Below are positions 1 through 11,484 of a stretch of 64,000 nucleotides of DNA, one piece after another. The stretch's first letter is position 1. Each line of letters starts with the position of its first letter. Under the pieces are notes generated by a model. It saw only the letters and a program-made list of their open reading frames with translations. It was not told the origin of the DNA and did no database searches. The stretch is taken from NCBI GenBank assembly GCA_017979445.1, contig CM030711.1:8959221-9023220 (forward strand). Reading direction: 5' to 3'. The translations under genes were made by a program, and so were the position numbers. Source of the stretch: Akebia trifoliata (Eukaryota; Streptophyta; Magnoliopsida; Ranunculales; Lardizabalaceae).

Positions 1-1223
1 CATATGGAATTTGATTATATAATGAAACTTTTACACCAATGAAAAAGTAATTATATCTCTTGCAACAAATCAGTCATGGTCGTTGCATCAAATTGTTGTG
101 AAGAATGCATTCCTTTATGGAGAGTTGAAGGAAGAGGTGTACATGTCCCCTCTACCAGGTTTTGATTACCAGAGGATGAAAAGAAAGTGTGTAGGTTGAA
201 GGAGTTCTTGTATGGACTAAAACAATCTCCGGAAGCATGATTTGAAATATTCAACAAAGCAATGCTAAAGTTGGAGGGCACGGAAGAGAAATATCACTTA
301 TCATCTTTGAGTTAGTGCATGGGGGTGGTCCTTATGTATAAGCACCAACCTTATCCTTATTATTTTATACTGATCAACTGGCCCCACTCGCTTGCTTTAA
401 AGCTAGGTACTAAACTGTGGATATCTCTATAGAGCAAAATTACACACTTGATAAGTAGAGTGGTAAACCTTCATTGGATATTGACATTTTTCCGTGGTTG
501 GTTGGGCAACTTGTTTGTCTTTCCTTTAGACCTGATATTGCATGTGCAATTAGTATGAGAAGTAAATAAACACAAATGCCTTTTTCTCGTACTCCACATC
601 AAATGTTGACGTAAATTCTCACTTGAAAGAGGTCTTTTATTTAAGAAGTACGGACATATGAAGGTGAAAGCACATGTTGATGTAGATTGAGCAAATCTAG
701 GGATGATAGAATCTCTTCTTTAGGATAGTACCTTTGTTAGCTCATTTTTCTATGAACTACAAAGTTCATATCTATAGTTCATGGGTTGTGTGAAATGTTA
801 TGGTTCATGATTCTCCTTCAAGAACTGAGGTTGGGCCTAAAAGTTGCTCATGAGGCAACTTGCCTCATAGGACTACAACATAGAGGTAGATCGTCATTTC
901 ATTCAGGCAAAGTTTGTATCATACGTAGTGTGAACTCCATTTGCAAAGATAGAAGAGCAGCTCATGAACATTCTTACAAAATATGTCAGTGGTATTCAAC
1001 TTCACGAGTTCTTAACCAACAATGAGTATTGCTCATGAGGCAATCCGGCATGATAGGATTAAACACAATAGAGGTAGATCATCATTTCATTCAGGCAAAG
1101 TTTGTATTGTACGTAGTGTGAACTCCATTTGTGAAGATAGAATAGCAGCTCATGAACATTCTTACAAAAGATATCAGTGGTATTCAACATCATGACTTCT
1201 TGACCAAGTAGGGAATGACTGAT

Positions 1224-1235
<12 letters not shown>
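1..1235 (+). pseudogene. Decayed Ty1/copia pol fragment (RT to RNase H), left edge outside window
   Basis: Translating + in shifting frames gives copia reverse-transcriptase signatures. Near 90-150 there is a VKNAFLYGELKEEVYM-like block, and near 193-237 LKEFLYGLKQSPEA. Around 480-560 a VGQLVCLS..RPDIACAIS stretch corresponds to the conserved 'YLSHTRPDIA' region. At 1045-1235 a KH-IEVDHHFIQAKF...NILTKD stretch corresponds to the end of RNase H. The YVDD catalytic block is missing, so there is an internal deletion between about 290 and 470. Stops and frame changes are frequent. This copy is separate from, and older than, the copia element at 1805-7080, and it probably lies in the long intron of the CCCH gene. 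A PPT-like string (CCAACTTGAGG, about 1286-1296) may precede a degenerate 3' LTR. Confidence 0.8.
838..1205 (+). repeat. Tandem duplication (~186 bp) of the copia RNase H end
   Basis: Two adjacent units, about 838-1022 and 1024-1205, share long identical runs, for example GAGGTAGATC.TCATTTCATTCAGGCAAAG and GTGTGAACTCCATTTG. Both encode the same RNase H segment, so the duplication happened after or during decay of the element. Confidence 0.85.
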
Positions 1236-1255
<20 letters not shown>

Positions 1256-1502
1256 TTTTTTTTTTTTGATAAGCATATTGATGCACCAACTTGAGGAATG
1301 CTGTAAGGCTATACTAGTTTTTTTTTATTTTAATGTAATTTTTTATACTTATTGTGCACAGTTGTCTTTGTCCTTTTGACTAGGAGTACTGTTTCTCTCT
1401 TTTTCTTCTCCAATCTTACTCTTCAAATAAGAGTTCCAATAAATGTGTACGCATTATGTTCAATGTTTCCTATTGGAAGAAACAATAGTGTAATATACAA
1501 TG
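1236..1502. other. Low-complexity junction and possible degenerate LTR
   Basis: Contains a (TA)n run followed by a T-run (about 1235-1268), the PPT-like sequence and AT-rich DNA that may be the remains of the 3' LTR of the preceding copia fragment. I see no gene here. Confidence 0.4.
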
Positions 1503-1804
1503 TTCTGGAAGTTACTTGGGACTAACCAACTTGGTTTATGCATAGCATTGGTTCTTGTCAACTGATTTCTTTGCGACCTTATCAGTACGATGTAGTAGCT
1601 ATTGAACTAGTGTGCACTTTTTTCCTTATGGTCTTACATTTTATTATAATTTTTGAAAGTTAATTGGGACTATCTGACTAGGCTTATGCATAGCATTGGT
1701 TCCGATCTCCTGATTTGTGCGCTCCGTTTGTGATCATATCAGCATGACGCATTAGCTTAGAGCTGTCAATGGATCGGATCAGACCTGAAATCCGATCTGT
1801 TCTG

Positions 1805-1963
1805 TATTGGAAATAATGATTGTGTTTATGTTTTTCTGTTTTATTTCTATTTAAGGGTGTTTACGTCTATTCACTATTTTATTAATCTATATATATATAT
1901 ATATATATATATCTGTCAAGCTTTCATTATGAGATTGACAATTTCTCTTCTATTATTCTTCTT
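1805..1963 (+). repeat. 5' LTR of the copia element
   Basis: Begins TATTGGAAATAATG and ends CTATTATTCTTCTT. By eye it differs from the 3' LTR at about four substitutions plus the length of the TA run. Confidence 0.9.
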
Positions 1964-1975
1964 GGTATCAAAGCC
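1963..1975 (+). promoter_or_regulatory. Primer-binding site (initiator Met tRNA type)
   Basis: TGGTATCAAAGCC directly abuts the 5' LTR. It has one mismatch to the common copia PBS TGGTATCAGAGCC. Confidence 0.85.
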
Positions 1976-2831
1976 CTAGAGTATCCACGACAGCCCCTCC
2001 TTGAGTTTCTTCCTCATCGATTTTGGGCTCTTGAAGCTTCATCGCTGTCGCCATTCACTTCTCTTCTCTTCTCTTCCTCATTCTTTTTTTTTTTGTTTTG
2101 GACCAAGAACATAGTAGCATCAGCTTCATTGGAGGTTTCCCCTTAGGGGGTTTTCCTTTTTTTTATTTATTTTTATTTTATTTTAAAATCCTTTAGATCT
2201 GTGATGACCTAATCACAAGATGCGATTGGATTCTTTTGTGCGATAGGGTCAAGCTATGCAATATGGCTGTGGTGTGCGATAGTTCTGCTGTTGGTTATTG
2301 GCTGGTTGCTCTTGCTCTATGCGACAAAATTGCTGACTGGACTGTGCGATAGGGCAGCCCATGTTCTGTGCGATAGAACTGTTGGTTGGATTGTGGAATA
2401 GGACTGCTCCTACTATTTTTCTAGGCTGTTTTTTGCTGCTGCCTGCTATAGGAGTTTTTACTACTGGGTTGCGATAAGCTTTTTTGTTGTTGTTAGTCTT
2501 GCGATGGTGCTGATTAGGGCAGTGTGAGAGTGTTGTGGGTGTTTTGTGCTGCTGTTCTGCGAGTGCAACTTTCTTGTGATGGGCTTAGGGCTGGCTGGTG
2601 TGGTTGCCCCCCTTTTTTTCTGTCCGCTGTTTTTTGTTTTCTGGTTCATATAGGCTGCTATTTGGACTGGCAGCACTGTTGCGATTGCTACTGTGATTGG
2701 ACTACAACGGTTTGGCTGGGTTGTGTGATAGAGTTTCACCCCCACCTTCCTTACTATTTGAGGCTGCCCTTTGCTCTTTGGTGATCACGAGACCTCCCTT
2801 CAAACCAAAATTACTTCTTTTCTAGCAAGTA

Positions 2832-3725
2832 ATGACGACCAATCCAGAATCTATGGATTCTCATCCAACTCTTGGGGCAAAATTTTCAGCCCAACGTATC
2901 GCCACTACTTTTTTTGATGGTTGGAACTTTCCGTCATGGTCCAGATCTCTGTGACTCTATCAAGGTAGCAGAGAAAAATTTGGATGGCTCTCTAGGACTA
3001 TTACTAAACCACCACTTACTGATCCTAAATTTGAATAATGGGAGATCGATAACTGCACTATCCTTGGGTGGTTATTTACTCCATGGAGCAGCGTATCTAT
3101 ACCATGTTCATGTATCATGAGACAATCTCATCTTTATGGGCAGCACTTACTCAGACATACACTCGTGCTAGGAATGACTCGAGGTTTTATGAGCTTTATC
3201 GAGACATTGCCTAGGTTACGCAAGGGACTTAGAGTGTAGTCAATTATTTTGGATTCTTTCAGTCACGTTGGGAGGAACTTTCTCATTATGAGTCTATGGC
3301 TGAGTTGTCTTTAGAGGCAGTCGGTTATGTAATTAAGAGGATTGTCCGACAGCAGACCTACCAGTTTCTTATGGGTCTATATACAGAGTTTGAGGCACTT
3401 TAGACACAGATCCTCGACACCACCCCTCTACCTTCTTTATTTGAGATATTTGCGACCATTAACAGTGATGAGCATCGTTGCTGTATTGCTCCTCCTCAAA
3501 CTCAAGTCCCTGACATTCTTTCTGCTCTAGTTACATATTAAATGGCCTTAGCTGCCAACTTGAGTTTTTTCGACTTTCGTACCCCTGGATCAGAGAATCG
3601 TGACCGTGGTAGTCATGGTCGTGGTAAAGGGAGTGGCTTTACTTGCAGTCATTGTGGGAAGACTGGTCATGAGAAGGCCCGTTGCTTTCAACTCTATCCT
3701 CTTCTGATACCACGATCTTTATCCA
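2832..3725 (+). pseudogene. copia gag remnant with zinc knuckle
   Basis: The ATG at 2832 opens an MTTNPESMDS-type gag start followed by a W-rich FDGWNFPSWS segment. The frame then breaks repeatedly. An intact CCHC knuckle (CSHCGKTGHEKARC, spacing C-x2-C-x4-H-x4-C) lies at 3644-3685, preceded by an R/G-rich stretch. Gag packages element RNA. This copy cannot encode a full-length product. Confidence 0.85.
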
Positions 3726-4199
3726 CTTCATTTTTGGGACAAATTGCTCCTCGTGCTACTATAGTAGAGTCATCATTTATTCCTCTCATTGATCCTCCTT
3801 CATTTGACACGATTGACTTACAACAGTTACAGACTCGGATTGCCACTATTGTCAGGGATCAGATTCATGCTCACATTCACCCTTTTTCGACTGTGGCCTC
3901 TGTTACTACGCCTCCAGGTACATCCTCTGCATTCAATGTCACTCAGTTTGACTCTATTACTCTGACATGGGTTATTGATTCTAGTGTCTTTGATCACATG
4001 ACTGGTGAGTTTAGTCATTTTACTTCTTCTACTTCTCCCACCACCCATAGGGAGGTTTGCCTTGTTGACGGATCTCTTTCAGGACTTGACTTCAAAGAGG
4101 ATTTTTGTCAAGGGGTATGAGGGATAGGTTGTACGTGTTTAGATTTTAGCCTATTACTACTTCGGTTTCTATGCTTACATCATCTGGTAGCTACATTTT

Positions 4200-6900
4200 T
4201 TCATCACTCTAGATTTATGGCATGCTTGTTTAGGACATGCTAATTTTCAACACTTATGTTTTTTATTTCCTACTTTAAAAATTGCCTGTAGTGGACAAAA
4301 ATTTCAGTACTCTGTGTGTAAACTTTCTAAACACACACGTACTTCTTATATTCCTTGTATGCATCGATTTAATGCCATATTTGATTTAGTTCATTTCGAT
4401 GTGTAGGGGTCTTCCCCTGTTACTATCTTTAATAGTTATTGATATTATGTTATATTTATAGATGACTAGTCTTATTGCACTTGGGTTTATTTGATGCGTT
4501 ATCGTTTTGAGGTGCTTCCAATTTTTATTAACTTTCTTAAATTGATTCAGACTTAGTACAATACAACTGTTAAATCCCTTAGGTCTGATAATGGGGGATG
4601 ATATATATTTGATGGGATTCGCATACATCTTCGTGAGCATGACATACTTCACCAGTTGACTTGTCTTTATACTCCTAAGCAGAACGGGATGGCAGAAAAC
4701 AAGAATCGTCACCTCACGAACATTGTCAGTTGTCTTCTTTGTGGAATGTATGTTCTAAAGGCATTTTGGAATATGATAGTCCTTATTGCGGCTTTTCTTT
4801 TTAACTGTGTTCCAATGCGCACCTTAGAGGGACGGGTGCCCCTTCATGTACTTCAACCTGATAACATTTTCTTCCTTATTACACCTTGAGTCTTTGGGTG
4901 CACGTGCTTTGTTCAGGACAAGACACCCAATCGTACAAAATTGGATGACAAAGCCATTTGATGCGTTTTCTTGGACTACTCTATGTCTAAGGGATATCGA
5001 TGTTATGATCCGGTCTCTCACCGTGTCATCCATTCTCTTGATGTTACTTTCTTTGAAAATGTTCTATACTTTCATTCTACATCTACTTTACATGACCAGT
5101 CTCCTATAGTGTTGCCTTCTTCAGTTTTTCCTCTATCTTCGCCGTCTCTTAAGGTCTATACTCGTTGCCTTCACCCCTCTACACCCTAGCCAGCATCCTT
5201 CTTGGATTCAGGTATACCATCTTCTACCTCCACACATATTCCTGTTCTTATCAATTCTATTTTTGACTCCCACTTACCTATTGCCCTTCGCAAAGGTAAG
5301 CAGGGGTGTGTCACTGATCATCATCTTGTCCGGTTTGTTTCCTATCAGGGTCTTTCTTCTTCTTATTAAGCCTACTTTGTAGCCACTGATTCTATTTGAG
5401 TACCTCGGTCTATCTCAGAGGCTTTGCGAGATCCTCAGTGGACTAAAACTATGACTGCTGAAATGAATGCTTTGCAAAACAATAATATCTGGGAGCTGGT
5501 TACTCTTCCATCTGGGGAGCGGACCGTTGGGTGTAAACAGGTCTTCATTGTGAAATATCTTGCAGATGGTACTGTTGATTGGTATAAGACATGCCTAGTT
5601 GCTAAGGGGTTTACACAATATTTTGGTGCCACGTTTGCTCTTGTCGCCAAACTCTTACTGTTCGACTTCTTATCTCTCTCGTTGTGTGTAATTCCTGGCC
5701 ACTTCACCAACTTGATGTGAAGAACGTCTTTCTGAATGGTGATTTGACTGAGGTTATTTATATAGCACCCCCTCCTGAGTTTCGTCTTCAAGGGAGTATT
5801 CGGGAAAGGTCTGTTACTTTCTGAAATCTCTTTATGGTCTAAAGCAGTCCCCGCAAGCTTGGTTTCAGCGTTTCTCTGAGGTCATTTTATCTATGAAGTT
5901 CTCCAAATGCCATTCCAATCATACTTGCTTTATTTGCCGCGGAGTGGATGGTCATTGCACCATTATTTTGGTTTATGTGGATGACATTATTGTGACTGGA
6001 GATGATGCACAATGGATTGACAGAGTAAAAAGTCTATTGGATCGTGCTTTTGAGGTTAAAGACTTGGGTCCCCTTAAGTACTTCTTGGGGATACACGCCG
6101 TGGTATTTCGCTATCTCATCACAAAAACAGTTTGGCTCTTCTTCAAGACATTGGGATACTTGGTTGTCATCTTGCCTCCTCTTCTATGGATCAAAATCAT
6201 CGTCTTCATGCCGAATCCGATGATTTTTTATCTGATCCTTTTTATTATTAGAGACTCATAGGCTAGTTGATTTATCTGATCAACATTAGATCGGATTTGT
6301 CCTTTGCGGTTAGTGTAGTTAGTCAGTTTATGCATGCTCCGCGCTCCTCTCATTTTGATGTTGTTTATCGTATTCTTCGCTACTTGAAGTCTCGTATTGG
6401 TCTTGGACTTTTCTACTCGTCTACTGCTTAACCACAGTTATCACGTTTCACTGATGCTGATTATACTGGTTTTTTTACAGATAGGAGATCCATATCTGGT
6501 TTCTGTTCTTTCCATGGTAGTAACTTGATTTTATGGAAAAGAAAGAAACATAGTAGTTTCTTGTTTTTCTGCGGAAGCTGAGTGTCGGGCTATGACCCTT
6601 GGCACTTGTGAGTTTATTTGGTTTAGATCTTTATTGACGGAGTTGGGATTTTCTGTCTTTGGCTCTTCTACTTTATTTTACTATAACAAATATGCTATCA
6701 TGCTTGCCTTTGACTCAGTACTTCATGAAAGAACCAAGCATATAGATGTTGATATTCACTTTCTCAGGGAGAAAGTTCGAATTGGTGCTCTTTAGATAGT
6801 TTTTGTAGATTCTTCAGATTAGCTTGCCGATATGCTTACGAAGTCGTCTATTGGTCCCTCTGTTACTAACTCTCATCTTGTCAAGCTGGGCTTAGTTGAT
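4200..6900 (+). pseudogene. copia pol remnant (integrase, RT, RNase H)
   Basis: Integrase core pieces appear at 4386-4900, including the TPKQNGMAENKNRH block. RT begins around 5424 with LRDPQWTKTM and the W-E-L-V region. YVDD is at 5974-5985, followed by the VKDLGPLKYFLGI motif. The RNase H end is at 6592-6850 with HERTKHIDVD and LADMLTKS. Several stops and frame changes separate these blocks. Confidence 0.9.
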
Positions 6901-6913
6901 ATATTTGCTCCAG

Positions 6914-6925
6914 TTTGAGGGGGAG
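6914..6925 (+). other. Polypurine tract of the copia element
   Basis: TTTGAGGGGGAG sits immediately upstream of the 3' LTR, as in most plant copia elements. Confidence 0.85.
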
Positions 6926-6998
6926 TATTGGAAATAATGATTATGTTTATGTTTTTCTGTTTTATTTCTATGTAAGGGTGTTTACGTCTATTCACTAT

Positions 6999-7029
<31 letters not shown>

Positions 7030-7080
7030 CTGTCAAGCTCTCCTTATGAGATTGACAATTTCTCTTCTATTATTCTTCTT
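6926..7080 (+). repeat. 3' LTR of the copia element
   Basis: Near-identical copy of the 5' LTR. It is followed at 7081 by hAT-element sequence (TCCAATCCGATAACTTC). Confidence 0.9.
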
Positions 7081-8029
7081 TCCAATCCGATAACTTCGGG
7101 TTTGGATCGGGCTTTCATTCTATTAGATTGGAACCGGATCATCATTTCAAAACCCGATTGCTTATCGGATCAGTACCAGATATACCTTGTTCCAATCCGG
7201 TACTAACACCCGATATATATAGTATATACTAATACACATTAAATCCCTTTGGCTTTTTTTACCCTTATTAGAATTCCAATAAAACCCTTGAGAGTTGTGT
7301 GACCTTCTGACCTGTACAACAACTCTATTTATTATAACAAATAAAATCCTATTTTCTTATGACGACTACTTTTATTAATATTAATTCTACTTTTGGAAAT
7401 ATATATTAAACTAAATATTAGGTTTCTTATTCAACCTTTTGTCTGCATCTCAAAAAAGTTGAGTGCACAGTCAAGACTCCAGTAGATATTTTACAATATT
7501 CTATTGACCAGGCCCACTCACTTATTGTACACATCACCTAGGAAAAAAAAAAACAAATTTTTTTTCATAGATCACAGTGGTACCGATAATTATTTTTTTT
7601 ATCGGATCGGATCGGGTTCGGAACAATGTATCTTTTATTGGATCGGATCTGGAATTTAAGCTGGTTGATCCGATCGGGTTCAGGTTTATTAGTATTCTTA
7701 TCGGGTCGGTACCAATTTAGTATCAATCCGGTCCGAACCCAATCCATTGACAGCCCTACATTAGCTATTGAACCAGTGTTCACTGGTATTACATTTTATC
7801 AAAATTCTTGTGCTATTCTAGACAGAGGCAGTTGGTCTCAATTTGGTCTCTAAAAGGAATTGATTTTTGCTTCTTTTTTTCCCTCTCTCCCATAGATTTT
7901 GTTATCTATTTCATGCATGCTCTTAAGACTTAATTTAATTTGCCGAGACTTGGGTGAAATAACTTGCTACTCAGCTTTGATCGTTATAGACTAGTACCAG
8001 ATCAAGTCCTATGAAAGTCGACCTAAATC

Positions 8030-8071
8030 AATCTCTCTCTCTCTCTCTCCCCCCCCCCCCCCCCCCCCCCT
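8030..8071. repeat. (CT)n/(C)n microsatellite
   Basis: A run of CT dinucleotides followed directly by about 23 C residues. Confidence 0.95.
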
Positions 8072-8979
8072 CTCCTTTTAAAACTGAACTGAAGTTTAAT
8101 TGGAGTAGAGAAATTTCTAATTAATTGTCCAGTGTTCTTCCTTGTATATTGGATGCTCAAGTCCATGCTTCTTTAGTGGAAAACAACAGGTCCTTGAGTT
8201 TAGGAACTAAAATAACTACTAGCATAATTTCCTGTAACACGTTATCGAAATGACCCATCTATTTCATGATGGTTGTAATAAGCAAGGATTTTAAGAGTGT
8301 AGATGGTATATTTATCTTGTCATTAAAATCATTATAAAGGAAAAGGGCTCAGCTGGGATGATCATGAAATTGTATGTGAAGCAGAATTGTTGAGGAGCAT
8401 AATTAATATTCTAAATCAACTGTTGCCTGGTGATAGTTAGACCTTCTTTGCCTATTCAAAGGAAATATAATTAAAAGTATGTATCACGATAGTTTTAGGA
8501 AAGAACTGTGTCATGGGCAATAGGAATCAACAATTTTAGGAAAATAAACTGAAAAATCTGAGAGCATGGAACTGTGCACAATGGATGTTTGGCTTGTACA
8601 AGGTTCAAATATGGTATAAAGCTGTCCACTTAAACAAGCATCTTAGCTTAGCACATAAGTCTGGTAGCTGTAGGTAAACCATATTTAGATTTCATCACAG
8701 TTTCATAGGCAAAAAACAGAGCTGGTTATATATAACTACTCTGTTCCAACTGATGAACATGTTGACACTTTTCCCAAATACCCAGTATGTTAAAGACACC
8801 AGTCCTCCCTGGGAAGCTTGCAAAGCTTTAGAGAAATAATATGTTATATCTATATTGTATTCATTAAATGTGTAAGCAGAATGAATTTACAGCATTAAAT
8901 TGTTGGGTGTACTTGCATGAACCAGTCCATTGTGTGTGACAGTCTGGGTTTCTCAATGTATGAACAGGAACAAGTTTTT

Positions 8980-9370
8980 GTCTCACATGTTTAAGCTTTA
9001 TTTATTTCATTCTGCTATACTTAGGTTTGCTTTCCAGTCTTCAGAATGGCTTAAACACCATGACTTCTACATTGGTTTTGTTTTGAAGGCCACTCTCTTT
9101 TCCATCTTTATCCTTTTTCTCTAACTGTAGTGTTTATTTTGAACTTAATTTTTTTAATGCGGCTTTACTTTTTTTGGTCTCACTTGTTTTAAGCTTTATT
9201 TACTTCATTATGCTATACTTCATTCAAGTTTGCTTTCCAGTCTTAAAAATGGCTCAAGCACAATGACTTTTACATTAGTTTTATTTTGAAGGTCACACTA
9301 TTTTCTATCTTCATCCTTTTTCTCTAACCATAGTGTTTATTTTGAACTTATTTTTATTTTTTAAAATGCA
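8980..9370 (+). repeat. Tandem duplication, period ~198 bp, in the CCCH gene intron
   Basis: Units start at 8980 (GTCTCACATGTTTAAGC) and 9178 (GTCTCACTTGTTTTAAGC). They stay collinear through GCTTTCCAGTCTT and CTAAC.(G/A)TAGTGTTTATTTTG. Confidence 0.85.
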
Positions 9371-9670
9371 GCTCTTGTTTTGTTTGGCTTTTTCATTACT
9401 TGCACACCTTAACATTCTATCTTCACACTCATAAAAGACCAGTGTTCTACTTTCTTTGGTGCTAGTTCATTGGTGTGCTCTCGCTTATATAAGTAAAAAA
9501 AGGTGTCTGACTTGTTTGTTTCTCTGCATTGGTTGTCAAATTCATGGTTTTCGAACAAATATATGAATGGTTTCTCATGGATTTATTTTATTTTATAATA
9601 TGTTACTATTGACAATAATAGTGCTTCGTTGGTGCTTATATTTCATTTAATCCGCTCATTTAATTAACAG

Positions 9671-10075
9671 GGGGCTCCAACTTGCACATTCTACATGCAA
9701 CATGGGGTATGCAAGTACGGCCCAGCGTGCAAATTTGATCATCCAATGGGTATGCTGAGTTACAGTCCATCTGCATCTTCTCTCGCTGACATGCCAGTTG
9801 CTCCTTACCCAATCGGCTCTTCACTTACTACTTTAGCCCCGTCATCCTCATCTTCGGACTTGCGCCAAGAATTCATTGCGGGGTCCAACAAAGAATCTTT
9901 CTCAACCAGAATGTCATCTTCTGAGAACACGTCTAGTGGTTTAGTTGGTTCGAATTTTTCACAGAGTGGGTCCGTTCCTCATTCAAATGTTCAACTCTCT
10001 GGTCAGAGTTCTACTCCCTCACGTGGTAGCAGCAGCAGCATCGGTCATGGTGGTGATATTCATACCTCAACTTAA
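9671..10075 (+). CDS. C3H32: Terminal exon of a CCCH zinc-finger protein (C3H32/ZFN-like), partial
   Basis: The acceptor AG ends at 9670 and the exon opens in frame as GAPTCTFYMQHGVCKYGPAC. It encodes one complete C-x8-C-x5-C-x3-H finger (C codons at 9683, 9710 and 9728; H at 9740) followed by KFDHPMG, a YSPSASSLADMPVAPYPIG block and a Ser-rich tail ending in TAA at 10073-10075. Plant ZFN-type proteins carry five such fingers and bind RNA or DNA in the nucleus; the last finger followed by a Ser-rich tail fits that layout. About 134 residues are visible. The upstream exons (other fingers and start) are not in the window. The assignment to the C3H32 subgroup rests on the tail motif and on the adjacent SETH6-like gene, which is the neighbour of C3H32 in Arabidopsis. 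Confidence 0.85.
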   Translation, partial: GAPTCTFYMQHGVCKYGPACKFDHPMGMLSYSPSASSLADMPVAPYPIGSSLTTLAPSSSSSDLRQEFIAGSNKESFSTRMSSSENTSSGLVGSNFSQSGSVPHSNVQLSGQSSTPSRGSSSSIGHGGDIHTST

Positions 10076-11484
10076 GAAAATTCCAAAATCCATTCCTCAT
10101 TATTCTTCATCTGGGTCGAATTTTCACGAGCCTCAAAAGATTCATGTACTTCCTTCTCAGACAAGATCAAGTTTGTTTCTCAATCGTCAGGGTTCCATTA
10201 TTTGAACCAGATCAATCCCACATTAGTCTGTCTGCTCATTTATGTTTATATAATCTTTTACACGGCCAACTCTTCTACCTTGAATAAGCTATAACCGTCC
10301 CCTTGAAAGGTATAGCATCCCCATATAATCTTCTACACATCTTTCCTAATAACCATGATAGCAAGCAAGCGTCTTCGATCAGGTATAATCACTCTCTCCT
10401 ACTCTCTTTCTCCACATGTTGGGAGTCTGTTGTGTTTATTTATGCTCTGATTTTTCGGAACAAAAAGGATCAACGAGTTCCACTTATTATTATTATAATT
10501 TTTTAGCTGTGTGATCATGCTCCCTCTTTTCTTTCCCTTCAAATTTGGGAACATGCTTCCAATTTTGTTGTTCTGAGCTTAGGTTAAGTTAGAAAGGGAT
10601 TGGAAGGTGTTCTTGTTCCCTCCTTTTTGTTCAGGGGTTTATTGTGAAAATATTTGAGACTTCAATGAGACTTTTGAATTTGCTTGTAAGGGCCTATTTA
10701 TATATATATGTACCACAAAAAGAAGGAGAAGCTCCGTGACTTTTTTATTAATTATTTCTTTCCTCCTTGTTTTAATTCATTAAATGTGAATTTGTTCAAG
10801 CCTGCCTGAGAAGCTTTGCTTTTTTATATACCTGAATGATGAAGAATCTGTGGTAACTGTTGGTTGCTTGGGAGGGTTTCACTTTTTTGTAATTTCTATG
10901 CAGTTGATGTATATGTTTCATTTTGGCTTTGTTTTGCTTCGCTTTTTCTACTATGCTCTTGTTTTTCTTCATACTTTAGGCAGGACTCTCTTGTTTTGAT
11001 CAATGAATTTCGATACTTTCCCAAATTGGGTTTCTATCGAATAACATATGATTGATAGAGAGTAAGTCAGAATTTTCCTACCTACAATAAGGAAATCCTA
11101 TTTAATTGATACCTGATTGGACTCTGATCTTGATTATCTCAGTTTTGAAACCACTTGTTTCAGTACTAGAGCTGAAGTTAATATGTTTCAACTAATTGGA
11201 TTTGATTCTGGGTCCATTGATTCTTAGGATAGATTAAACCCTAGACTAAACAGAGGACCTGGAACATAGGCAAAAGGTCTAACCTATCTTCCCTTCCCTA
11301 CCCTACCCTCATGGAAGATTCTATTGAAGATCTCATCGCTCTCAATCTCTCTAGATTTGCCATTTACGATAAAATTATTAAGCCAGTCCGGCCACTCTGT
11401 GCACCTTGTTTCGCCGACACACGTGCACCTTGTAATTTTTTTCTTCTTCTCGACTCGTTGATGTGATGTATATTTTTAAATAGA
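10076..11484. other. 3' region of CCCH gene and spacer
   Basis: Presumed 3' UTR, then AT-rich spacer. The ORFs seen at 10303-10506 and 10864-11055 are short and lack recognisable motifs. I see no gene. Confidence 0.5.

Larger units (their letters stand above)
1805..7080 (+). mobile_element. Ty1/copia LTR retrotransposon with both LTRs, coding region defective
   Basis: Two short LTRs (1805-1963 and 6926-7080) share the same sequence, including an internal (TA)n run. A primer-binding site TGGTATCAAAGCC resembling the initiator-Met tRNA complement follows the 5' LTR, and the polypurine tract TTTGAGGGGGAG precedes the 3' LTR. Domain order is gag with a zinc knuckle, then integrase, reverse transcriptase with YVDD, and RNase H, i.e. 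copia order. The reading frame is broken by many stops (for example after 2950, and at 3207, 3541, 4120, 4440) and frameshifts, so no full polyprotein can be made. It is inserted inside the hAT element at 1758-7758. The target-site duplication could not be resolved because both flanks are T-rich. Confidence 0.95.
1758..7758 (+). mobile_element. hAT-type non-autonomous DNA element with 8-bp TSD, split by a copia insertion
   Basis: The left terminus TAGAGCTGTCAATGG (1758) and right terminus CCATTGACAGCCCTA (ending 7758) are near-perfect inverted repeats. They are flanked by the exact 8-bp direct repeat CATTAGCT at 1750-1757 and 7759-7766. An 8-bp duplication and a TAGGGCTGTCAATGG-type end are characteristic of hAT elements. 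Removing the copia element leaves about 725 bp. Subterminal regions carry repeated GGATCGGATC/ATCGGGT motifs (around 1769 and 7600-7720), consistent with transposase-binding repeats. No transposase ORF is present, so it is non-autonomous. Confidence 0.88.
1503..7802 (+). repeat. Local host duplication (~150 bp) whose second unit is split by transposons
   Basis: Unit A is at 1503-1648. Unit B runs from about 1649 to 1757 and resumes at 7767-7802. Shared anchors are TTATGCATAGCATTGGTT and TAGCTATTGAAC/TTAGCT|ATTGAACC, followed by TTACATTTTAT. Unit A preserves the uninterrupted order (AGTAGCTATTGAACTAGTG), so it acts as an internal empty-site control for the hAT insertion in unit B. Confidence 0.85.
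7767..9670 (+). other. Intron sequence upstream of the terminal CCCH exon
   Basis: No coding exon could be recognised. The stretch holds a CT/C microsatellite (8030-8071) and a tandem duplication (8980-9370). It ends in the acceptor TTTAATTAACAG at 9670. I looked for further C-x8-C-x5-C-x3-H exons and saw none, so the upstream exons must lie left of the window or be lost. Confidence 0.5.

Noticed and set aside
9945..10205. Plus-strand ORF overlapping the CCCH exon and its 3' UTR
   Set aside because: Different frame from the zinc finger, no motif. A shadow of the Ser-rich tail.
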